Positions 6,008 to 10,655 of a stretch of DNA of 10,655 nucleotides are shown one piece after another. Location: NCBI GenBank assembly GCA_964366875.1, contig CAYIVF010000022.1, positions 1 through 10,655 on the forward strand. The letters are read 5' to 3'. How positions within the stretch are numbered: position 1 is the stretch's first letter; each line of letters opens with the position of its first letter. Both the position numbers and the translations under genes were made by a program. Origin of the DNA: CAYIVF01 sp964366875 (lineage in GTDB: Bacteria > Patescibacteriota > Minisyncoccia > Minisyncoccales > Staskawiczbacteraceae). The notes under the pieces are model-generated. The model saw only the letters and a list, made by a program, of their open reading frames with translations, had not been told where the DNA came from and searched no databases.

Positions 6008-7602
6008 AACAAACTTATTAATCGAGCGGGGACCCTGCCTTCTAACAACACAACATCGCCTTTTTTACAAAAAAGCGTGATTATTGAATAAATGTCCTGC
6101 GGGTTGTCGCACAATAAAATGTTTTTGGCGTCGCCCCCTTCACCCAAAAAGCCATTTTTTATATCTTTAAATCTGTCTCTGCTGGTAATTATTGCCAAGT
6201 CGCAAATTTCTGCGATTTTTCTGCCTATTTTTTCGTGAACTTCTTTAGATTTTTCTCCGAGCTCAATTAAAGACGGCATTACAATAACTTTCTTTTGTAA
6301 AAATACGTTAAGATAATCTATGTCTGCATAAACCCCGTCTGGATTAGAGGAATACGAAGAATCAATAATATTAATACCGTGTTTGCCTTTTTTCAGGGTC
6401 ATGCCTGCTTGCTCTTGTTTTATGTTCTTGCAGGCTTCTGCGATTTCTTCAAGGTTCATGTCAAGTTCTTTTGCAACAAGGATGGCAGCCAAAATGTTCT
6501 GGATGTTCTGCCCACCCAAAACGTTTACTCTGAAATGAACAATTTTTTTGCTTTTGTCGACAGCCAAAAAGGAAATAAAATCCTCGTGCACCGACAATTG
6601 GTCTGTCCAAATATCCGAGTTTACTTTTTTTCCAGTCGTGCTGTAAACCTTTTTTTCGGGGTACCCTTCGGGTCCTGTTTTTTTATACAAATCCAGGCAA
6701 TATTTATTATCGCCGTTTAAAACTAAAACACCGTCTTTGGGTAACATTTTTGCTAATTCCCTGCCGCCTTCAGCGGAAAGCAGATTATCTAAAGAGCCAA
6801 AGAGGGCGAGATGCTGCTCGTTAACTCCCGTAACAACGCCGATTTCAGGTTTTAATATGTTGCAAACCTCTTTTACTTTGCCTTTATTATACGCGCCGAC
6901 TTCAGCAATAAAAATTTGATGGCTTGGTTTTAAATCATCTAAAATGCACTTTGCAACGCCAATTTCAGAATTCTGGTGCTCTTTTGTTTTTAAAACCTTG
7001 TATTTTTTAGAAAGTATCGTTGATAAAAATTCTTTAGTTGAGGTTTTACCATAAGAACCCGTGATGGCAATCACCTTAAGATTACCTGCCGATTTGATAT
7101 TTTTAATCTTTTCTGCGGCCTTGTTTAACGTGTTGTTTCTAATTAAAACTGCTAAAGGCTGGAATGAAAGCACAACCAAAGAAACAATTAACGGAGTTAA
7201 AATATCAAAAAGCAAGATATAAAGAGGGTTATTAACCCAGAATGCAAATAAAACCAACAAGGCAAACAATAATAATGTTAAAAGCACAGTCTTTGCAGTC
7301 CTCACGGGTTTCTTTGTCTTTTTTAAAGCAATTGAAACTATAAACGCCAAAGATTCTGCAAAATAAATCAAAAATAAAATAGAAAAAAGGAGAGCGAATA
7401 ATTCACTCCTAAGAATAAAGAGAGCAGCTAAAATTATTTTAACGAATAATAGAGGGTCAAAAATCAACTTTTTGCCTTTGTGCGTATTGAAGTGGTCTAA
7501 AAAACGACCGATGTGATATTCTTTCAGCTGCCAAAGATAGACCCAAAAAAGGATATATTTTGAAGTTCTTATAAACCAAAATGTGTTTAATAAAAGAAAC
7601 AT
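6004..7602 (-). CDS. murF: MurF-type Mur ligase with N-terminal multi-pass membrane domain
   Basis: A 532-residue protein. Residues 1 to about 160 are hydrophobic, with some five membrane helices (about 4-24, 50-63, 67-93, 104-123, 126-155) and a basic WQLKEYHIGRFLDHF loop. The Mur ligase core begins near 176: the ATP-binding TGSYGKTST (181-189), KTKEHQNSEIGV (205-215), TGVNEQHLALFGS with His264, a MurF-like DSSYSSNPDG (about 424-433, compare D-x-Y-N-A-N-P), and a C-terminal SLIELGEKSKEVHEKIG. This best fits the UDP-MurNAc-tripeptide:D-Ala-D-Ala ligase (MurF), although the usual N-terminal UDP-binding domain is replaced by membrane helices. Another Mur-ligase-type amide ligase is the alternative. 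It starts one base after the hydrolase stop and overlaps degT by four bases, so translation is coupled. Residues 310-316 (GPEGYPE) come from palindrome copy C. Confidence 0.85.
   Translation of the reverse strand: MFLLLNTFWFIRTSKYILFWVYLWQLKEYHIGRFLDHFNTHKGKKLIFDPLLFVKIILAALFILRSELFALLFSILFLIYFAESLAFIVSIALKKTKKPVRTAKTVLLTLLLFALLVLFAFWVNNPLYILLFDILTPLIVSLVVLSFQPLAVLIRNNTLNKAAEKIKNIKSAGNLKVIAITGSYGKTSTKEFLSTILSKKYKVLKTKEHQNSEIGVAKCILDDLKPSHQIFIAEVGAYNKGKVKEVCNILKPEIGVVTGVNEQHLALFGSLDNLLSAEGGRELAKMLPKDGVLVLNGDNKYCLDLYKKTGPEGYPEKKVYSTTGKKVNSDIWTDQLSVHEDFISFLAVDKSKKIVHFRVNVLGGQNIQNILAAILVAKELDMNLEEIAEACKNIKQEQAGMTLKKGKHGINIIDSSYSSNPDGVYADIDYLNVFLQKKVIVMPSLIELGEKSKEVHEKIGRKIAEICDLAIITSRDRFKDIKNGFLGEGGDAKNILLCDNPQDIYSIITLFCKKGDVVLLEGRVPARLISLL
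6657..6675 (-). repeat. In-gene bulged palindrome, copy C (murF)
   Basis: Coding strand: GGACCC, GAA, GGGTACCCCG. The stem GGACCC/GGGTACC has one bulged base and a 3-base loop. It is read G-P-E-G-Y-P-E in the variable segment between NGDNKYCLDLY and KVYSTTGKK of the ligase. Confidence 0.75.
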
Positions 7603-7603
7603 T

Positions 7604-8350
7604 TTACAAATTATTTATAATTTCCTCTGCAAGCGCTTCCGGTTGTTTTCTGTTCAAGTCGTGCCCGGCCCCCGGTATAATTACGAGCTTTGAATTTTTA
7701 ATCTGTTTTGATATAAAATAAGCGTCTTCTATTGGCGTAAACTCGTCTTTGCCGCCCCAAATAATTACTGTTGGCACCTTAATAAATGGCAAGTGAAAAG
7801 AAAGGTCTTCAGAAATTATATTTAAGTAAGTTTCTTTCATCACGCCCTCAACATATAGATAATCGCTTTTGCGAATAATAAATTTGTAAACAGCTTTTCT
7901 AAAATAACTATAGCAGGGCAGAAAATAAAAAAGCTTTATGATTTTTGATACTTTTGTGAAAAAATCTTTTTTAGTTGTTTTTTTTCTTACACAGGCAGCC
8001 GACACTAAAAATAATTTTTTGATTTCCTGGGCGTGTTTTACCGCTAATTTAGACGCCAAAGCGCCGCCGAAAGAATGACCCAACAGATAAAAGTCGCCAA
8101 GGTTCATTTGTTTTATAAACTGCTCAACCCAATCAATGTATTTATTGGTATTCCACGGCACAGAAAGAAAGTCCGATCTGCCAAACCCCGGCAAATTGGG
8201 AACTATAACTTTAAATCCTTTTTGGGAAATTAGTTGCGCCACATTTTCCCATCTTTCAGAGTTAGACCCCCAGCCGTGTAAAACAAGAAAAGGAGTTCCT
8301 TCCCCAAATGTTTTATAATCTGTTTTAATGCCATTGATTGTGATTTCCAA
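7604..8350 (-). CDS. Alpha/beta-hydrolase fold protein
   Basis: A 248-residue alpha/beta hydrolase. The oxyanion-hole segment LVLHGWGSNSERW (22-34), nucleophile elbow GHSFGG with Ser93, acid Asp202 in IWGGKDEFTP and His230 in IPGAGHDL give a complete catalytic triad. A lid region with aromatic and basic residues spans about 112-175. No signal peptide is seen, so it is cytoplasmic. The best start is a TTG (8350-8348): the sequence from it (EITINGIKTDYKTFGEGTPFL) matches the usual beginning of such proteins and there is no suitable ATG nearby. The gene leads the envelope operon, one base before murF. The substrate cannot be told; an ester or thioester linked to envelope lipid or precursor metabolism is only context. 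No Shine-Dalgarno is present; the start sits 15 bases after the REP-like inverted repeat. Confidence 0.88.
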   Translation of the reverse strand: MEITINGIKTDYKTFGEGTPFLVLHGWGSNSERWENVAQLISQKGFKVIVPNLPGFGRSDFLSVPWNTNKYIDWVEQFIKQMNLGDFYLLGHSFGGALASKLAVKHAQEIKKLFLVSAACVRKKTTKKDFFTKVSKIIKLFYFLPCYSYFRKAVYKFIIRKSDYLYVEGVMKETYLNIISEDLSFHLPFIKVPTVIIWGGKDEFTPIEDAYFISKQIKNSKLVIIPGAGHDLNRKQPEALAEEIINNL

Positions 8351-8365
8351 TTTTAAAAAGCTCGT

Positions 8366-8416
8366 AGAGGCCCGACCTCCTTAAAAACTTAAAGCTTTCG
8401 GGGAGGTCGGGCCTCT
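8366..8416. repeat. REP-pair-like inverted repeat, 15-bp perfect arms
   Basis: AGAGGCCCGACCTCC (8366-8380) and its exact reverse complement (8402-8416) flank a 21-base loop in the 72-base gap between serS and the hydrolase gene. Each arm is itself a small imperfect palindrome (GAGG, 5 bases, CCTC), so the element can fold as one long hairpin or two short ones, as REP pairs do. On the minus strand a CTTTTT follows six bases after the stem, so a weak terminator or attenuator role cannot be excluded, but this is not a canonical T-tract. Confidence 0.8.
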
Positions 8417-8422
8417 CTTGGC

Positions 8423-9664
8423 TTATTTTATAACTTTGAAGCCGCAGTATTTTTGCAAAACTTTCGGCAGCTTTATGCTTCCGTCTTTTTGCTGGTAATT
8501 CTCAATAATCATTATTAGAGGGCGCATAGAAAAAGCTGTTCCGTTTATCGCATGAACAAAATTTATTTTGCCGGATTTATCTCTATAACGAATATTCAGT
8601 CTTCGTGTTTGAAAATCTGTGCAGTTTGATGTTGAATGCGTTTCCCTGTATCTATTTTCCGACGGCAGCCAGGTTTCAATGTCATATTTTTTAGCTGCCG
8701 GCAATCCTAAGTCTCCGGTGCAAATGTTTAAAACCTGATAAGGCAACCCAAGCGACTTCATTAACTTCTCCTCTATATACAATAAATAATCGTGCATTTT
8801 TTTAGAATCTTCGGGTTTGGTCAAGCAAAACATCTCTAATTTATCAAATTCGTGAACTCTTAAAATTCCGCCGGTATCTTTTCCATAAGAGCCGGCTTCT
8901 CGCCTGAAACAAGTTGTAAATCCAACATATCTTTTTGACAACTCTTTTTCATCTAAAACCTCGTCCGAATGCATAGTTCCCATTGACTGTTCTGAGGTGC
9001 CTATTAAATATAAATTATCCTTGGGCAAAAAATAAGCTTCACTATCGTCAGTTTGTTCTAAATAACCCATACCCATTGCCATCTTTGCGGTTATCATTTT
9101 TGGCGGGAGCAAAGGTGTAAATCCTTCTTTTATTAAAACGTCAAAACCGTAACGCATTAAAGAAAGGTGCAGTATGACTAATTGGTTTTTTATAAAACTA
9201 AATCTCGTTCCAGATATTTTCGACGCCCGCTCTATATCAATTAAATCAAGGTCCGTGGCAATTTTCATGTAATCCTTGACTGGAAAATTAAACCTGGGAA
9301 TCTTCCCACATTTTCTTAAAACAACATTTCCGGAATCATCTTTTCCGACTGGTACATCGTCAAATGGAATATTGGGCAATTGCAAAAGCAAACCTTTCAA
9401 TTCTGCCTCAATTTCTTCTAATTCCGGCTCCATTGATTTTATTTTTTCTTTAATTTCTTTTGCCTGAGTTATCAAAACATTATTTTCCTTTCCGCCTCGG
9501 CTGATTTTATTCTGCTCTGCTCTCAATGTTTCCAACTCTGTCATTAATTCTCTTTTTTTCTTGTCCAATTCTAAAACTCTGTCCACATCAACGTTGGCAT
9601 TTTTATTTTTACAAGCTTCTTTAACCTTCTCAGGATTTTGCCTAATAAAATTTATATCCAACAT
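8423..9664 (-). CDS. serS: Seryl-tRNA synthetase
   Basis: A 413-residue class II aminoacyl-tRNA synthetase that charges tRNA-Ser. The N-terminal tRNA-binding arm begins MLDINFIRQNPEKVKEA, with a long antiparallel coiled coil at about 28-98. The catalytic core has LIGTSEQ (220-226, the TxE serine-binding element), motif 2 CFRREAGSYGKDTGGILRVHEFDKLE (252-277, Arg254/Arg255), ETHSTSNCTDFQTRRLNIRY (341-360), and motif 3 NGTAFSMRPLIMIIENYQ (374-391, Arg381). Two details differ from the common bacterial form: TSEQ rather than TAEV, and a motif 3 one residue shorter before the arginine. The ATG lies 15 bases after the frame-corrected stop of the metallopeptidase gene. A TATAAA ends four bases before the ATG but lacks a good -35 box, so both an internal promoter and read-through are possible. 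Confidence 0.96.
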   Translation of the reverse strand: MLDINFIRQNPEKVKEACKNKNANVDVDRVLELDKKKRELMTELETLRAEQNKISRGGKENNVLITQAKEIKEKIKSMEPELEEIEAELKGLLLQLPNIPFDDVPVGKDDSGNVVLRKCGKIPRFNFPVKDYMKIATDLDLIDIERASKISGTRFSFIKNQLVILHLSLMRYGFDVLIKEGFTPLLPPKMITAKMAMGMGYLEQTDDSEAYFLPKDNLYLIGTSEQSMGTMHSDEVLDEKELSKRYVGFTTCFRREAGSYGKDTGGILRVHEFDKLEMFCLTKPEDSKKMHDYLLYIEEKLMKSLGLPYQVLNICTGDLGLPAAKKYDIETWLPSENRYRETHSTSNCTDFQTRRLNIRYRDKSGKINFVHAINGTAFSMRPLIMIIENYQQKDGSIKLPKVLQKYCGFKVIK

Positions 9665-9679
9665 ATTGTTTATAATTTA

Positions 9680-9897
9680 TTATTTTTTTTCTTTTGTCTG
9701 TTCACCTATACTAATAAACGACCCCTCACCATAAGTTTTCTCGATTTCCCTGGCCACGGGCAATAATCTTCCAGACATAACGGCTTTTGCAAAAAGATTA
9801 AAAACTTCTTCTTTCAACTTTTTTAATTTAATTTTTATTTCTTCCCCCAGCCCTTCTTCAAATTCTTCGTCTGATTTTTTTTCGTAGTCCTCTTTTC
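9680..9897 (-). other. Out-of-frame C-terminal continuation of the metallopeptidase gene
   Basis: In the -1 frame relative to the gene above it, an open stretch runs from the GAAAAG at about 9894-9897 to TAA at 9682-9680. It encodes about 70 residues with the look of real protein: an acidic EDYEKKSDEEFEEGLGEE, then LKEEVFNLFAKAVMSG, RLLPVAREIEKTYG and EGSFISIGEQTKEKK. It ends 15 bases before serS. The in-frame ending (RTTKKNQTKNLKKGWGKK) looks like a shifted reading by contrast. One missing A in the AAAA at 9894-9897 would join the frames; a slip on the eight A at 9882-9875 would too. Confidence 0.75.
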
Positions 9898-10542
9898 GGG
9901 ATATGCAAAAACAAATTCTCTGGCGCTCGGCGGTAAATTTGAATCAAATTTTGCCCCTGACAAATGAGCGATTGAGGGAAAATATTCTTTATGAAATCTG
10001 CTGGCCAGTTCTTCAATTACAGCTTCATTTATGTCATAAAAATATATTTCTTTCTCAAAAGTTTTGATTTTAAAGCCAGACCTTCTAATTCCTGGCTTCC
10101 CGCTTTCTGACTGAACGGAAAGAAATGAATTAAAATGCAGTGCTTCGTGCACAACAGATCTGGCATTAACCAAAATGCTTTTTTGATCTACAATTCCAAT
10201 AGACTGGGTATGAGGATGATAAAAACCATTTGTAATGATATTGTCTCCGGTTTCAAATGGTATTTTTTCCGCATCAAAAAAATGCACATGTTTTAATTTA
10301 AGCGGTACGGGTTTACCATCATATCTTTTAACGAATTCTGGCATTTTTTCTAAAATTCCTTCAACAACCTCCGCTTCCTCTTTCGTCTTTGGCTTTTCAT
10401 ATTCATCAAGCTTCTGGTCCTCAAAAATTTTCTCGTAAAATACGAGAAAACGTTCCTCAGTTTCCTGATCTTCTCCAACCACTTCCGAAATTCCCGTTTT
10501 CCTTTCTTGATATTCTTCTCTATTTTTCGGTTCCCCTTCCAT
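9835..10542 (-). CDS. Putative HExxH zinc metallopeptidase (frameshifted near C-terminus)
   Basis: A 235-residue protein as it reads, about 288 if the frameshift is corrected. The N-terminal 60 residues are rich in Glu and Lys. The centre has VVHEALHFNSFL with HExxH at His132-Glu133-His136, and about 37 residues on INEAVIEELASRFH, where Glu173 or Glu177 could be the third zinc ligand as in gluzincins. There is no signal peptide, so it would act in the cytoplasm or leave by another route. I do not recognise a named family. The start at ATG 10542-10540 is supported by in-frame TGA and TAA just upstream and by a promoter placed for leaderless start. From about residue 217 the frame is lost (see the continuation at 9680-9897). 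A 23-base palindrome lies in the early coding part at 10428-10450. Confidence 0.7.
   Translation of the reverse strand: MEGEPKNREEYQERKTGISEVVGEDQETEERFLVFYEKIFEDQKLDEYEKPKTKEEAEVVEGILEKMPEFVKRYDGKPVPLKLKHVHFFDAEKIPFETGDNIITNGFYHPHTQSIGIVDQKSILVNARSVVHEALHFNSFLSVQSESGKPGIRRSGFKIKTFEKEIYFYDINEAVIEELASRFHKEYFPSIAHLSGAKFDSNLPPSAREFVFAYPEKRTTKKNQTKNLKKGWGKK
10428..10450. repeat. 23-base perfect palindrome inside the metallopeptidase gene
   Basis: TTTTCTCGTA (10428-10437), AAA, TACGAGAAAA (10441-10450): 10-bp perfect arms with a 3-base centre. It encodes R-F-L-V-F-Y-E-K-I, starting some 90 bases into the gene. It could be an operator-like site or an RNA stem-loop, or chance. Confidence 0.6.
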
Positions 10543-10655
10543 AATTTATCATAATTTATTGTTTTAGTTTCATCAAAGGGAATATTTGGCATTCGCGGCT
10601 GGGTTTGTCCATTAAAAAACTGAATAAGCGTTCTGAAACCCCGAATCCGCAGGTT
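10543..10655 (-). other. Window edge: possible 3' end of an upstream gene, frame unresolved
   Basis: Two minus-strand frames are open from the edge. One reads TCGFGVSERLFSFLMDKPS and ends at TAA 10558-10556, which would make it the tail of an upstream gene. The other reads TLIQFFNGQTQPRMPNIPFD, then ETKTINYDKLW, and runs into the metallopeptidase gene; one added G near 10540 would join it to EGEPKNREEYQ. The sequence alone does not decide between them. Confidence 0.35.
10548..10576 (-). promoter_or_regulatory. Promoter of the metallopeptidase gene, probably leaderless
   Basis: On the minus strand, TTGATG (10576-10571), a 17-base spacer and TATGAT (10553-10548), then five bases AAATT and the ATG at 10542. 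One mismatch in the -10 box and two in the -35 box relative to consensus. The geometry nearly copies the CAP promoter at 2752-2780. Confidence 0.6.

Noticed and set aside
9665..9679. T-box or other leader control of serS
   Set aside because: Only 15 bases separate serS from the frame-corrected end of the gene before it, with no room for a T-box or riboswitch.
9875..9882. Programmed -1 frameshift on the run of eight A
   Set aside because: The run could slip, but no stimulatory stem or pseudoknot is evident just after it, and the upstream AAAA gives a better join. Simple indel or sequencing error is more likely than a programmed event.
10350..10592. An 80-residue Lys/Arg-rich minus-strand reading frame starting MPNIPFDE
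   Set aside because: From 10542 down it is the shifted reading of the Glu-rich metallopeptidase N-terminus. Only the part before 10542 might be real, and that is noted at the window edge.

Overview
The window reads as a piece of a small, AT-rich bacterial genome, most likely from the Candidate Phyla Radiation (Patescibacteria, Parcubacteria-like). This is an inference from several things seen together: very tight gene spacing on one strand; no convincing Shine-Dalgarno sequence before any gene; a MurF-type ligase whose N-terminus is a multi-pass membrane domain; a CAP-domain protein with C-terminal membrane helices next to a sortase; a FemAB-family ligase; and a secreted Cys-rich repeat protein. 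UGA is used as a stop (end of murF), so the standard bacterial code applies. Every gene lies on the minus strand, so transcription runs from the high coordinates to the low ones. No stretch longer than 300 bases lacks a gene.

In transcription order the first block (10655 to 8423) holds an HExxH metallopeptidase-like gene followed by serS. The metallopeptidase gene has its own promoter, placed so that the mRNA could begin at the start codon. It also carries a -1 frameshift near its end: about 70 more well-formed residues continue in another frame up to 15 bases before serS. The 72-base gap after serS holds a striking inverted repeat with 15-bp arms that looks like a REP pair.

The second block (8350 to 2812) is a compact cell-envelope operon: alpha/beta hydrolase, membrane-fused MurF, DegT-family aminotransferase, FemAB-family peptidyltransferase and FtsQ. 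Genes overlap or are separated by 0 to 7 bases. MurF and FemAB build and modify the peptidoglycan stem peptide, and FtsQ links wall synthesis to division. The aminotransferase presumably supplies an amino-sugar or similar precursor. Three of these genes carry, in frame, copies of one short bulged palindrome (GGACCC...GGGTACC on the coding strand), read in two different frames. The block ends at a strong intrinsic terminator after ftsQ.

The third block (2745 to 1) is a surface module: CAP-domain protein, sortase, then a secreted protein with repeats of about 70 residues and eight cysteines each, which runs off the window. The CAP gene starts from a near-consensus promoter whose -35 box touches the terminator T-tract and whose -10 box lies six bases before the probable start codon, so its transcript is probably leaderless.

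The most notable observations are the in-gene palindrome family, the REP-like inverted repeat, the two probable leaderless promoters and the frameshifted metallopeptidase.
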